Source: a virus. From it: a stretch of DNA of 60,162 bases. The stretch is from positions 1 through 60,162 of the IMG/VR virus record IMGVR_UViG_3300035703_000098. One strand, written 5' to 3'. Positions 8,323 through 15,598 of the stretch are shown here, piece by piece. The notes below the pieces were generated by a model. That model made no database searches. It saw only the letters and a list, made by a program, of their open reading frames with translations, and was not told the origin of the DNA. A program made the position numbers and the translations under genes. How positions within the stretch are numbered: the stretch's first letter is position 1; each line of letters starts with the position of its first letter.

Positions 8323-8945
8323 TCTGAATCCATCTCTGGTCCAGTAATCATTCCGCCGTTGATAACCGGCCCGCCGAGTCCCCTGCGTTCTTCCTCTCGT
8401 TGCAGCCTGGCCAATGTCTGTCGGCGCAGTTCGTCACGCCCGCGCCCGGCGATTCGGTCCGACTCATCCGGCTCCGCGTCATCAGCATCGTCTTCCAACT
8501 GTCCGACGCGCAACCCGATACCACAGTTTCGTGCGTAGACCGGCCTCCGGGCCTTCAGAATGAAGATCGCCAGCTGATCGCTGTATTCACGCTCCAGATA
8601 CTGCTTCTTGGTTTCTGGATCAATTATTGGCTCACCTTTGGCGTTGAACTTCTTCTTCACAACGCCCTGAAATGCGCGGCGCATGACCTCGCCTTCGAGC
8701 AGCTGCGTCGATTCTTCGATGGCCGCTTCGTAGGCCGCGCGATAAGTGGCAGACTTTTTCAACCAGCGGTCGTGGAGATTGAACACCGTGTGGTAGGTCA
8801 GATTCATCGCGCGAGCGGCATTGGCGATTGTGCCGACTTCAGGCAGCACTTTGAGGAATGCCTTGAGCCGCGGCGGGAAGTTGGCCGGATCTCCATCGCG
8901 ATCCTTGATTGATGGCGCTCCCACCCTCCGCTTCTGAGTGGTCAT
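8319..8945 (-). CDS. terS: Terminase small subunit
   Basis: 208 aa. The N-terminal third is a helix-turn-helix typical of small terminases (FLKVLPEVGTIANAARAMNL, then VFNLHDRWLKKSATYRAAYE), followed by an oligomerisation helix region (LLEGEVMRRAFQGVVKKKFN) with YLEREYSDQLAIFILKARRP, and an acidic/basic tail. It recognises packaging DNA and feeds the large subunit, with which it overlaps by 4 bp. Confidence 0.9.
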   Translation of the reverse strand: MTTQKRRVGAPSIKDRDGDPANFPPRLKAFLKVLPEVGTIANAARAMNLTYHTVFNLHDRWLKKSATYRAAYEAAIEESTQLLEGEVMRRAFQGVVKKKFNAKGEPIIDPETKKQYLEREYSDQLAIFILKARRPVYARNCGIGLRVGQLEDDADDAEPDESDRIAGRGRDELRRQTLARLQREEERRGLGGPVINGGMITGPEMDSE

Positions 8946-8977
8946 CGTGGCGACCTCCAGATTCAGTCGCCTTCAGG

Positions 8978-10159
8978 TCAGTCTTCGGAGTCCGAGTCAT
9001 CGTCCGAATCGTCATCGGACGCGATACCGGCAGCAGTGTCACTCGATAGCGGCGAACCAGAGCTGAGCGATGCGCCCCGCTTCCGGGCCTCTCGACGCAG
9101 GCCGGCGATCTGATGCGGAGTCAATGTGCCGCCCGCAGCGATCAGTCGTTCGCGAATTTCCTGATTCGGCATCTCCGGATTGTCCGCAATCAACGTCAGG
9201 ACCATCTCACGCTGCTGTTCGTCCGATGGAGTGCCTGCCGTGCCCGATTGCACAGCCTGTGTTACATCGCCACTGTCGTCACCATCTTCAGCCTCACCGG
9301 ACTGTGAATCATCAGCCGGTGGAGCGTACAGCGTGCTCTGTGGCGTCTTCAAAGGCACCTGCCGCCGCTCTGCGATGGCCAGCACCTCTTCGCCAGTCAG
9401 GATCGGCCATTGCCTTAGAACCTGATGCAGAAACGCGCCTTCGGCCAGGTACTCTGCAACCTGCTGTTCGGTCGGACGTTCTTCGCTGCGAATGCGTTCA
9501 GACCGCTGTTGTTCTCGCGTGGCTCGCTGATCCACTCGTTGCAATCGAGTCTGCAGTTCGCGTTCGCGGCGAGTCCTGTTTGCCACATCCGACGGATGTT
9601 CCCAGCTTGCAGGGATGACCGACCCCGGCTGCTCCGCTTCCTTGTCGATCAAATGCGACATGACAGCACTGCGAGCATTGAAAAACGGACCGATCCACCG
9701 TTCGCCGTCACGATGGCCGTAGATTTTTGCGATCTGGATGTCGGACACCTTCTGCTCTCGCAGAGTCCGCACGGATTCCACCAGGCGGGATGTTGGCAGT
9801 GACACTCCGCGACGCGCATCGACCACAGCCCGGACAGCCGCGTAGAACGTCGGCTGCGGTTCGAGCGTATGAGCCACAAACTCACCCTGCTGATACAACT
9901 CCCATTGATGCTCCAGCCGATTGATCGCCAGCGTGAGTTCCAGACAATTCTCCGGAATGTCCCCTTTGGAGACCGCTACGAACATGATCTCCATCATGTC
10001 GCCGAGCGCACTATCCGGCGAGATGACCGTTGTTTTCTCATCATTGGCCCATTCGTCATAACTTTTGACGAACTCATCCACCCGACGCAGAATCCATTCT
10101 CGCCGTCTCGCCATGTCCGAATCAGTCGCATTTCCAATCGGAATCGCAGCAGCAGTCAT
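8978..10159 (-). CDS. Hypothetical protein upstream of terminase
   Basis: 393 aa. ATG 10159 overlaps the upstream stop (ATGA). No family recognised. The N-terminal half is helical; a segment SDIQIAKIYGHRDGERWIGP looks like a helix-turn-helix. The C-terminal part has several HTH-like repeats (NQEIRERLIAAGGTLTPHQI) and ends in an Asp/Ser-rich tail (SDDDSDDDSDSED). Two putative DNA-binding segments and a place directly before terS suggest a role in packaging recognition or late regulation, which is only inference. Confidence 0.65.
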   Translation of the reverse strand: MTAAAIPIGNATDSDMARRREWILRRVDEFVKSYDEWANDEKTTVISPDSALGDMMEIMFVAVSKGDIPENCLELTLAINRLEHQWELYQQGEFVAHTLEPQPTFYAAVRAVVDARRGVSLPTSRLVESVRTLREQKVSDIQIAKIYGHRDGERWIGPFFNARSAVMSHLIDKEAEQPGSVIPASWEHPSDVANRTRRERELQTRLQRVDQRATREQQRSERIRSEERPTEQQVAEYLAEGAFLHQVLRQWPILTGEEVLAIAERRQVPLKTPQSTLYAPPADDSQSGEAEDGDDSGDVTQAVQSGTAGTPSDEQQREMVLTLIADNPEMPNQEIRERLIAAGGTLTPHQIAGLRREARKRGASLSSGSPLSSDTAAGIASDDDSDDDSDSED

Positions 10160-10719
10160 GTTGTTCGCATTCCTTCGATGAAATTCACACATTGAGCAAT
10201 CGCGTCCGCGGCCTCGCGTTCCAGCTCCCCATGCCCATGCGATCTATCCGCGTGATCGACCAGTTTCGCAGCCAGCAACCGCATACGTGCAAGTTCCACC
10301 GGCCTGACCAGCCGCGCGGCCTCGAACGCCGGTCCGCCGGCGAGACTGACAGCCTCGTAGTATTTCAGCGCACGGCGCCGCCTGAGCGGTGCAATCCACC
10401 GGGCAAACAGCGAGGCCTTCGCGGCCGACTCCACCAACGCCAGCAGATTGTGCAGGAAAAGTGAATCGGCCTCACCTTTGTCGTCGGCAGTAACACCCTC
10501 CGCGTACATCCAGTCGTGGATATTGCAGGCCTCAGTGATCGGCAGGCCGTAGACGGTGTCAGGCACCAGCGTGCCCTTCCACCCGCCAGTGCCGCAGCCG
10601 TTGCAGTTCAAGCGGCGTGTCTCGCAGGTGGCAGACCAGTAGCTGACCGGCGCAGACAGCGACCCGCGCCGCTGGAGTGCGACCGGGTTGCTGTAGACTG
10701 ATCCGGGCAGGCCTGGCAT
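10156..10719 (-). CDS. Phospholipase A2-like protein
   Basis: 187 aa. CNGCGTGGWKG resembles the calcium loop and ACNIHDWMYAEG resembles the catalytic helix of secreted phospholipase A2, whose His-Asp dyad is normally in HDxCY. The remaining helices (ADSLFLHNLLALVE, ALKYYEAVSLAGGPAF) are consistent with a compact all-alpha enzyme. No signal peptide is present. Start ATG 10719 follows a GGAG at 10 nt. If active, it would hydrolyse membrane phospholipids during entry or lysis. Next to it are a Gly/Ala-rich hydrophobic protein and, further upstream, a secreted-type protease. The family match comes from motif recognition only. Confidence 0.65.
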   Translation of the reverse strand: MPGLPGSVYSNPVALQRRGSLSAPVSYWSATCETRRLNCNGCGTGGWKGTLVPDTVYGLPITEACNIHDWMYAEGVTADDKGEADSLFLHNLLALVESAAKASLFARWIAPLRRRRALKYYEAVSLAGGPAFEAARLVRPVELARMRLLAAKLVDHADRSHGHGELEREAADAIAQCVNFIEGMRTT

Positions 10720-10726
10720 GTGCGTG

Positions 10727-11212
10727 TTACTCCGGCTTGCCGAGTTCGAGCAGATATCGCGGCGAAGTCGTTTCGCCGCCGGTTGAATCAGGAGCGGCCG
10801 GAGCAGTGGCAGCCGGCTGTTGAGTGAGCAGGTCTTTCAGCGCGGACATGCCCAGCGGAATGCCCACCGCCGCCCCAGCGCCGGACCCGATCAGCGCCGC
10901 CGCGACGCCGGCCTTCGCCAGCGCGCCGAGCTTTGACGCAGGCGCGGATCCCGGAGCGGACGGGGTGCTGGCGGCTGGTTCCGGCGGAACAGTGATGGTC
11001 ACGGTAGAGTCAACCAGAATCATGTCATCGCCCGCTGATTGCATGTCTGACTCATGGTGATTATCACCCCACGCCATCCGCTGTGCCCGCTGCCAGTTGG
11101 CCGTCGCCTTCCGCTCGCTGCGCAGTGTCATCGCCTCCGCCAGAAAGCCCCGCAGTTTGAGGAGCGAACTGGTTGTCGTCTGCCGATTGGTGGTATCTGC
11201 TGCGGAGGTCAT
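10727..11212 (-). CDS. Hydrophobic Gly/Ala-rich protein (possible membrane or holin-like)
   Basis: 161 aa. The N-terminal half is charged (RSERKATANWQRAQRMAWGD); a Pro/Ala/Ser linker leads to a long hydrophobic Gly/Ala segment (ALAKAGVAAALIGSGAGAA, about residues 98-125). ATG 11212 has AAGGCAGAG upstream. Its place beside the phospholipase-like gene makes a membrane-active lysis role conceivable, but a structural role is equally possible. Confidence 0.6.
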   Translation of the reverse strand: MTSAADTTNRQTTTSSLLKLRGFLAEAMTLRSERKATANWQRAQRMAWGDNHHESDMQSAGDDMILVDSTVTITVPPEPAASTPSAPGSAPASKLGALAKAGVAAALIGSGAGAAVGIPLGMSALKDLLTQQPAATAPAAPDSTGGETTSPRYLLELGKPE

Positions 11213-11348
11213 CGAGTCTCTGCCTTACCACTGAAGACACTGTTCCGTTCAAGCCAGCAGACAGCACGTCATGCGCTGCCTGCTGCGCCAGTTCTTCGTC
11301 CGCGAGGATCTCACGGGCGAAGTCCGAGAGGTGATTACTTGCTGGCAT
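11064..11348 (-). CDS. Possible small overlapping gene
   Basis: 94-aa ORF starting MPASNHLSDFAREILADEEL, with a plausible helical N-terminal half covering the 122-bp gap between the two neighbouring genes. Its C-terminal half overlaps the next gene by about 150 bp in another frame and becomes Gly/Ala-rich low-complexity sequence, which weakens the case. No strong ribosome-binding site is seen. Either a real overlapping gene or an incidental ORF. Confidence 0.35.
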   Translation of the reverse strand: MPASNHLSDFAREILADEELAQQAAHDVLSAGLNGTVSSVVRQRLDDLRSRYHQSADDNQFAPQTAGLSGGGDDTAQRAEGDGQLAAGTADGVG

Positions 11349-11670
11349 CGGGAGCATTGCCGGGCTGACCAGCGGCGGAACGAGCCAGCAGCACGTCTTT
11401 CGCCATGCCGGATTCCAGGTTGGTCGCGGCCTTCGCGCCGACAAGCTGAATCGCCGACTGATGGACGAGCTGAGTCGTTTCGGCAATGAAATTCGCGGCG
11501 TTGTTGTGCCGCACAGCACCAGCAGCAAAACCCTGCTGCAGAGTCGTCTGAGTTGACGAGTAACCTTGATCCATCGCAAGCCGGATGGTGGCATCCACTT
11601 CGTTCGCCATGACTGGCATCTCCACTGAAACAGGAACCGGAACGTCAATCACACCATCACCAGACGGCAT
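11335..11670 (-). CDS. Hypothetical helical protein
   Basis: 111 aa starting MPSGDGVIDVPVPVSV. The body is alanine-rich and helical (FIAETTQLVHQSAIQLVGAK) with evenly spaced Gln and Ala, as in small phage head or scaffold-type helical proteins. No known domain. It is the first gene after the tRNA-like element at 11703-11767. Confidence 0.55.
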   Translation of the reverse strand: MPSGDGVIDVPVPVSVEMPVMANEVDATIRLAMDQGYSSTQTTLQQGFAAGAVRHNNAANFIAETTQLVHQSAIQLVGAKAATNLESGMAKDVLLARSAAGQPGNAPDASK

Positions 11671-11702
11671 GTGTCACACTCTTTCTTACTGCTGAATCCG
11701 GA

Positions 11703-11767
11703 AGCCGGTGACTGGATTTGAACCAGCACTCCACCATCATGGTCGCTCGCCGTTGGCGTACACCGGC
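11703..11767 (-). tRNA. tRNA-like element with truncated anticodon arm
   Basis: The reverse strand folds as acceptor GCCGGTG/CACCGGC (7 bp), D arm CGC-loop-GCG with a GG in the loop, and T arm GCTGG-TTCAAAT-CCAGT. Only about 11 nt are left for the anticodon arm (ACC-ATGAT-GGT), too short for the normal 17 nt, and no CCA is encoded. It lies entirely within the 103-bp gap between two minus-strand genes. It is probably a degenerate tRNA or a tRNA mimic for RNase P/Z processing rather than a decoding tRNA. Confidence 0.55.
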
Positions 11768-11773
11768 CGTGTC

Positions 11774-12871
11774 TCACTTCGATTTCGTCAGCAGCCGCTC
11801 GTGAAATCTCAGCACGATCGGCTGACCGGGCTGATATGTCTCTGTATCACTCGCGATTACTTTCCCGCTGCCGTCAACCACGTCCAGCCGGACCTGCAGC
11901 GGGCGGGCGCTCGCGTCTTTTCCGGCCGGACCAACTGGCCCTTGTGGCCCTCTCTCGCCCTGCGGTCCGGGCGGGCCGGCCTTGCCACTGGCGGACTCTG
12001 CGAGCTGCTTCCGCAGCGTTGCGACGTCGCGTTCCAGCGACTCGATTCGTCGCACTTTTTCGCGGTCCGGAATGTCTCCGGGCAGCTCGATTGGCGGCGG
12101 TGGCACGGCGGCGAGCGGTGCAACAGGCAAAGGGCTGGGCACGCACTCCGGCCGGCAGCGCAGGATGAACTCACGGACGTGATGGCAGGGCGTCAGTCTC
12201 GTCTCGCGGTCCTCACGCGAAATGGAGTTGATCACTCCGACGATCTGACCGCCAGCGATGGCTGGTCCACCGGAATCACCGGGCCGGGCCATCGCATCAA
12301 CCCACGAGTCAGACAGCAGCGGCGCGTCCGCCCACGCTCTCTGATCGCTGTCGCCAAAGCCCCACAGTCGCACCGTTTTCGCAGGGGAATACGACTCGCT
12401 GGCCACAGGAATCGGACGCAGTCCGGTCAGGCCTGGCACATCCAGCAGCGCCACGTCATGACCCGCTTCGGGTCGGTAATCGACGGCAATCACGCGGGCT
12501 GATCGGCCACGAACTTCGACCGCTTGAGCACGGCGAACAACGTGCGCCGCGGTCAGCACAATCGAGCCGCTCTGGCTCGCGCAGATGACCGTTCCAGTGC
12601 CGTTGCCGCGATACTGGACCAGTCGGCAATAACCCGGAGCCGGACACTCCTGCCGCGTCTCTGTGGTCGTGATCGGCACGATGGATTCGACCAGGCCAGG
12701 CTGCGGTTCGGCGGCGGCGACGCTGCTGGCCAGCAGGAAAATCACCGCGATTGCGATCACAGCCGCCATTGCCGCGACGATGCCTTTCGCAATCTCCCAC
12801 AGCATGTCCGGGCCGCAGTATTCGTCATCGTCGATCGCTCGCGCGCGATCTTCAGCCTGCTCAATCCGCAT
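11774..12871 (-). CDS. Membrane-anchored trypsin-like serine protease with collagen-like stretch
   Basis: 365 aa, ATG 12871 with GGAGG 7 nt upstream. A cytoplasmic leader precedes one TM segment (about 28-52, AAMAAVIAIAVIFLLASSV). The trypsin-like domain has His in IVLTAAHVV, Asp in GHDVALLDVPG and Ser in ARPGDSGGPAI, so the triad looks intact. After it come a Pro-rich spacer, a short coiled coil (KVRRIESLERDVATLRKQL), and a collagen-like Gly-X-Y run (GPPGPQGERGPQGPVGPAG). A final beta segment follows. The topology places the protease outside the cytoplasmic membrane. Collagen-like runs are common in phage tail fibres, but the TM anchor argues for a cell-envelope enzyme, possibly for lysis or superinfection interference. 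Confidence 0.85.
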   Translation of the reverse strand: MRIEQAEDRARAIDDDEYCGPDMLWEIAKGIVAAMAAVIAIAVIFLLASSVAAAEPQPGLVESIVPITTTETRQECPAPGYCRLVQYRGNGTGTVICASQSGSIVLTAAHVVRRAQAVEVRGRSARVIAVDYRPEAGHDVALLDVPGLTGLRPIPVASESYSPAKTVRLWGFGDSDQRAWADAPLLSDSWVDAMARPGDSGGPAIAGGQIVGVINSISREDRETRLTPCHHVREFILRCRPECVPSPLPVAPLAAVPPPPIELPGDIPDREKVRRIESLERDVATLRKQLAESASGKAGPPGPQGERGPQGPVGPAGKDASARPLQVRLDVVDGSGKVIASDTETYQPGQPIVLRFHERLLTKSK

Positions 12872-12955
12872 CTCACCGCCTCCGTGATGTCGGATGATCG
12901 TCCGTTATCGCGGATGACGGTAGGCAGTGAGCAGGTGAATGTCAAGCGGATTCAA

Positions 12956-13240
12956 TCACTCCTGCTTCTGCGTGACCATGTCGCTCTTGCGAAACTCGTA
13001 GTCGTTCATGCTCGCCAAAAAACGAATCGCCATCGCGGCCGTCTGTCTCGCCTCCTGCATAACTTCCAGCCGCGATGTCTTGTGCGGCTCGTAGGTCAGC
13101 TGCAGCACGGCCCGCTGCAACTCTCCGCACTCTTCGGCCACGATCGCCGCAGCGTGAATCGGATCGGTCGGCCACTCAGGGAACTTATGGAGTGCCCCAG
13201 CTAATTCCTGCTGCACATCCGCAAATTGTCGCTCGAACAT
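12956..13240 (-). CDS. MazG-like nucleotide pyrophosphohydrolase
   Basis: 94 aa, ATG 13240 preceded by AAGGGG. HAAAIVAEECGELQRAVLQ carries the EExxE metal-binding helix of the all-alpha NTP pyrophosphatases, and EVMQEARQTAAMAIRFLASM the second helix, although its usual Asp/Glu pair is reduced. Phage MazG-like proteins alter nucleotide or (p)ppGpp pools. The small size is normal for phage versions. Confidence 0.7.
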   Translation of the reverse strand: MFERQFADVQQELAGALHKFPEWPTDPIHAAAIVAEECGELQRAVLQLTYEPHKTSRLEVMQEARQTAAMAIRFLASMNDYEFRKSDMVTQKQE

Positions 13241-13253
13241 CGTTGCCCCTTAA

Positions 13254-13439
13254 TTAACCATTCCTTGCCGCGTCACATCCACACTGCTCAACCACATTCC
13301 CGCATCGACCACAGCGACTGACACGCCATCTCCCGGAAGCGATCAATCTGTTTGCCTCGGCACACGACTCAGGCGTATCGCAAATTGCGTGTAAGTATTG
13401 GGCGGCCTGCTGTCCGGCATATTCGCTCAATGGTCGCAC
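13254..13439 (-). CDS. Small zinc-ribbon-like protein
   Basis: 61 aa. The C terminus has a Cys cluster (SRCGRCGNVVEQCGCD) able to bind one zinc. GTG at 13439 is the only plausible start, with a GGAGA about 13 nt upstream, so the N terminus is uncertain. Function unknown. Confidence 0.45.
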   Translation of the reverse strand: MRPLSEYAGQQAAQYLHAICDTPESCAEANRLIASGRWRVSRCGRCGNVVEQCGCDAARNG

Positions 13440-13501
13440 TGTGCTGATCGTGTCTCCGCGATAACACTCCCGCTGGCGGTCGAGATGCTGTTGCTAATCC
13501 A

Positions 13502-13690
13502 TCACAGATACTCCAGTTCCCAAGCTGGATGGAAGGTTCGCGATCGCTTTTCATCATCCAATCGTATTCGCAAATACCCGCCGCGCGCAGACGTTATCAC
13601 TCCATATCTCACACCATCCGGACTGCCAGTGTATTTCACTTTGCCGCCGCGTTTAGCAGGCACTCCGTATGTCTTTCGGATGTAACTCAT
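13502..13690 (-). CDS. Small SH3/KOW-like conserved phage protein
   Basis: 62 aa. ATG 13690 overlaps the upstream stop as TGATG. The pattern AKRGGKVKYTGSPDG, YGVITSARGGYLRIRLD and FHPAWELEYL is typical of small beta-barrel proteins in phage accessory regions, possibly nucleic-acid binding. The precise role is unknown. Confidence 0.65.
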   Translation of the reverse strand: MSYIRKTYGVPAKRGGKVKYTGSPDGVRYGVITSARGGYLRIRLDDEKRSRTFHPAWELEYL

Positions 13691-14037
13691 CACGGCTTCA
13701 CCCCCATCGCTTCGAGCAGTGTCATCGCCTGCCGACGGGTTGGGTTCTCGATCACTACGGAATCAGCCGCTTCGATGCTGCCGTTGTCATAGATTGCAAG
13801 TTTTATTCCGTGTCGAAACCAACCGTATACACCAAGAAATGCGTACCTTTTAGACGACAGTCTCAGCAATTCTTCCAGCCACTCCTTCGTCGCCGGCAGT
13901 TGCTCGTCTGCCAGCCGCTGTTCCTCGGCAGCGATGGTGGCGCGCAATGCAGTTATTGAGGCTCCGTCAGATTTGACGGCGTCGTGCGAGTCCGCCACGG
14001 ATATGACAGCCTTTGCGGCTTCAAGCAGTTTGCTCAC
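13690..14037 (-). CDS. Hypothetical protein
   Basis: 115 aa. Start chosen as GTG 14037 because GGAGAAAGGA lies just upstream; an earlier frame extension would overlap the neighbour more. The product is helical (LRATIAAEEQRLADEQLP) with a C-terminal alpha/beta part (GIKLAIYDNGSIEAADSVV). No family recognised. Confidence 0.6.
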   Translation of the reverse strand: MSKLLEAAKAVISVADSHDAVKSDGASITALRATIAAEEQRLADEQLPATKEWLEELLRLSSKRYAFLGVYGWFRHGIKLAIYDNGSIEAADSVVIENPTRRQAMTLLEAMGVKP

Positions 14038-14350
14038 GGCGTTCCTTTCTCCACTCCAGGAAGATCGCAACCGCTGCGTCCATTGCCGGTGCGAACAGTT
14101 GCTCGATTTCCTCGATCTCTTCTCCGGTCACGTTGAATCCACACTCAGGGCACTCAATTGCTCCTCGTGAGACACGGGAGTAGCGGTGATGCCTTTCCGT
14201 ATAAGTTATGCGATCACGGATGATTCTTGTTGCCGGATTGTGCTTGTGGCACTTCGGGCAGTCCCCGTCGTTCAGTGCCCGCCAGACCCTGTGCAATGCT
14301 CTGGCTCTTTCGAGTGATACGTCGAGATGAAGGGGCTGTTGATCGCTCAT
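14021..14350 (-). CDS. Small zinc-ribbon protein
   Basis: 109 aa, ATG 14350 with GGGAGA upstream. Two CxxC pairs (CPKCHKH and ECPECGFN) enclose a basic segment, giving a four-cysteine zinc ribbon. The C-terminal helix ends in KERREQTA. Possibly a transcription- or nucleic-acid-associated factor; no specific family recognised. Confidence 0.65.
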   Translation of the reverse strand: MSDQQPLHLDVSLERARALHRVWRALNDGDCPKCHKHNPATRIIRDRITYTERHHRYSRVSRGAIECPECGFNVTGEEIEEIEQLFAPAMDAAVAIFLEWRKERREQTA

Positions 14351-14502
14351 GGATTCTCCCTCGCCTTTCGCTTGCCGAACCGAACATCAATCGCATACCA
14401 CGCTACGGCGATCGGAATCAGCCTGAACGCCTTATCGCAGTAAAACAGTCCGTTGATATCAACGCTGCGACTTATGATGTATCTCGCCTGCTTGCGCGTC
14501 AT
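14347..14502 (-). CDS. Small hypothetical protein (51 aa)
   Basis: ATG 14502 follows GGGAGAAG at ideal spacing, and the stop overlaps the next start as ATGA, so the ORF is well framed by signals. The product starts MTRKQARYIISRSVDING and has a central hydrophobic stretch (RLIPIAVAWYAIDV) before a basic end. Possibly a small membrane-associated protein. Confidence 0.6.
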   Translation of the reverse strand: MTRKQARYIISRSVDINGLFYCDKAFRLIPIAVAWYAIDVRFGKRKARENP

Positions 14503-14717
14503 GTCTTCTCCCTCGATTCCATCGCCTCGCGGGTCCGCTCAGCGGCTTGAGAATTCCCCTACCAGCGTCCGGACCGAATCCAACGTACAAATGCTCGGCG
14601 CACCCAGCATCGCGATATGTCACTCGTCCGGAAAACTCATACCACGGATGCCAGGCCTTATCCCCCGGCAGTGCCGGCGAGCCGTCCGCGAACTTCGGGA
14701 TGCGGACGAATCGCCAT
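14459..14717 (-). pseudogene. Frameshifted small gene
   Basis: ATG 14717 sits behind AGGGGCTGAG, a good ribosome-binding context duplicated before the gene at 15539, but the initial frame (MAIRPHPEVRGRL) stops after 19 codons. One base over, the frame reads IPKFADGSPALPGDKAWHPW and continues as convincing protein to the TGA at 14459. Removing one C near the CGTCCGCATCCC segment would give an intact protein of about 85 aa starting MAIRRIPKFADG. Either a real frameshift mutation or a sequencing/assembly indel. It overlaps the downstream 51-aa gene. Confidence 0.55.
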
Positions 14718-14719
14718 GC

Positions 14720-14745
14720 TCACTCAGCCCCTGCCGCAGTCAGTT
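14720..14745. repeat. 26-bp repeat at gene boundary, copy 1
   Basis: TCACTCAGCCCCTGCCGCAG plus TCAGTTC; one mismatch from 15541-15566. On the minus strand both copies encode ELT(A/T)AGAE-stop and are followed within two bases by ATGGCGAT, the start of the next ORF. Confidence 0.75.
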
Positions 14746-15361
14746 CCATGCCAGCAACATTAAATAAACTACGTTCTGGTGTCTTACTTAATCCCCTGAC
14801 AATGTCGTCCAGCATGTGGTCATACATCGCTACGCCACTTCCATCGCAGGTGTCCGCACCTGCTTCCGCAAATAGCTTGTACCGCTTCAGCGTATTGACC
14901 CTGCCGACGTGTGCGTGCTTTTGCAGGGTCTTTGCCGTCTTCACGATGTCAACCGCCGCTTTACTGTCCTTCCACGGATCGCAACCGCCAATGAACACGG
15001 CCGACAAATCGCCCCACGGAATATCCATATCTTCCATGCCATCCTGCATAACCAGCGCCAGCGGCCATCCACTCACGATCCCGTACCGATGCCTCCATAT
15101 TTCCAACGTTCGGCGAGCAGATCCCACGATGTCTGGCACGGAGACAAACAGGCAACGCTCTTTATGTAAATCCTCGCGCTGCAGTAATGATGAGAACGCC
15201 AACCTGTCGAAACCGCTGTATGCGCCATTATCAATCGCAAACACACCTCCAGCATTTCGATATCGTGTCAGCGGGGTTAACAACTGCCCGGCCACAAGAG
15301 TTGGATGCAGGCTCATTTTTCGCTGAATGTCATTCGGCGACTTGTCGATCAGAAACTTCAC
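14720..15361 (-). CDS. dpdA: DpdA-like DNA guanine transglycosylase
   Basis: 213 aa, GTG 15361 with GAGG 9 nt upstream. Sequence features match the DpdA/TGT-like family that inserts 7-deazaguanine bases into DNA: GVFAIDNGAYSGF, FVSVPDIVGSARRTLE, ALVMQDGM, IPWGDLSAVFIGGCDPWK and HAHVGRVNTLKRYKLF followed by GADTCDGSG. In TGT-type enzymes the conserved aspartates perform base exchange. No genes for making the preQ0 precursor are seen, so the host would have to supply it. Modified guanines would protect the phage genome from restriction. The C terminus (ELTAAGAE) is encoded by a 26-bp sequence repeated at 15541. Confidence 0.72.
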   Translation of the reverse strand: MKFLIDKSPNDIQRKMSLHPTLVAGQLLTPLTRYRNAGGVFAIDNGAYSGFDRLAFSSLLQREDLHKERCLFVSVPDIVGSARRTLEIWRHRYGIVSGWPLALVMQDGMEDMDIPWGDLSAVFIGGCDPWKDSKAAVDIVKTAKTLQKHAHVGRVNTLKRYKLFAEAGADTCDGSGVAMYDHMLDDIVRGLSKTPERSLFNVAGMELTAAGAE

Positions 15362-15539
15362 TGGTCAACACCTCTGCAGACAGATTGCGAAATCCGCCAC
15401 AATCCAAATCAACAAGACAACGCCCGGATGGATACACCACGCGAATGACACCAGAACCGCCGGCGGCTCCGTCTGAATCAGCCAGCACGCGCACACGCTG
15501 GCCGGCAAACACAATGCGAGGCTCTTCTTTCATCGCCAT
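15330..15539 (-). CDS. Small beta-barrel-like hypothetical protein
   Basis: 69 aa starting MAMKEEPRIVFAGQRVRVLA. Strand-rich with a GVIRVVYPSGRCLVDLDCGG segment like KOW/SH3 barrels. It begins immediately after the second copy of the 26-bp repeat and overlaps the dpdA-like start by 32 bp, so the two are translationally coupled. Function unknown. Confidence 0.6.
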   Translation of the reverse strand: MAMKEEPRIVFAGQRVRVLADSDGAAGGSGVIRVVYPSGRCLVDLDCGGFRNLSAEVLTSEVSDRQVAE

Positions 15540-15540
15540 G

Positions 15541-15566
15541 TCACTCAGCCCCTGCCGTAGTCAGTT
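15541..15566. repeat. 26-bp repeat at gene boundary, copy 2
   Basis: Second copy of the repeat at 14720-14745. It lies in a 21-codon ORF (TTG 15606, MCDEPDVIRRRIRELTTAGAE) whose last residues match the end of the DpdA-like protein. The short ORF may be a leader or a leftover C terminus. Confidence 0.7.
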
Positions 15567-15598
15567 CGCGAATCCGGCGCCGGATAACGTCTGGTTCG

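Noticed and set aside
11703-11767. Functional tRNA-Ile (GAT could be placed in the loop)
   Set aside because: Flanking bases do not pair into an anticodon stem and the region is about 6 nt too short.
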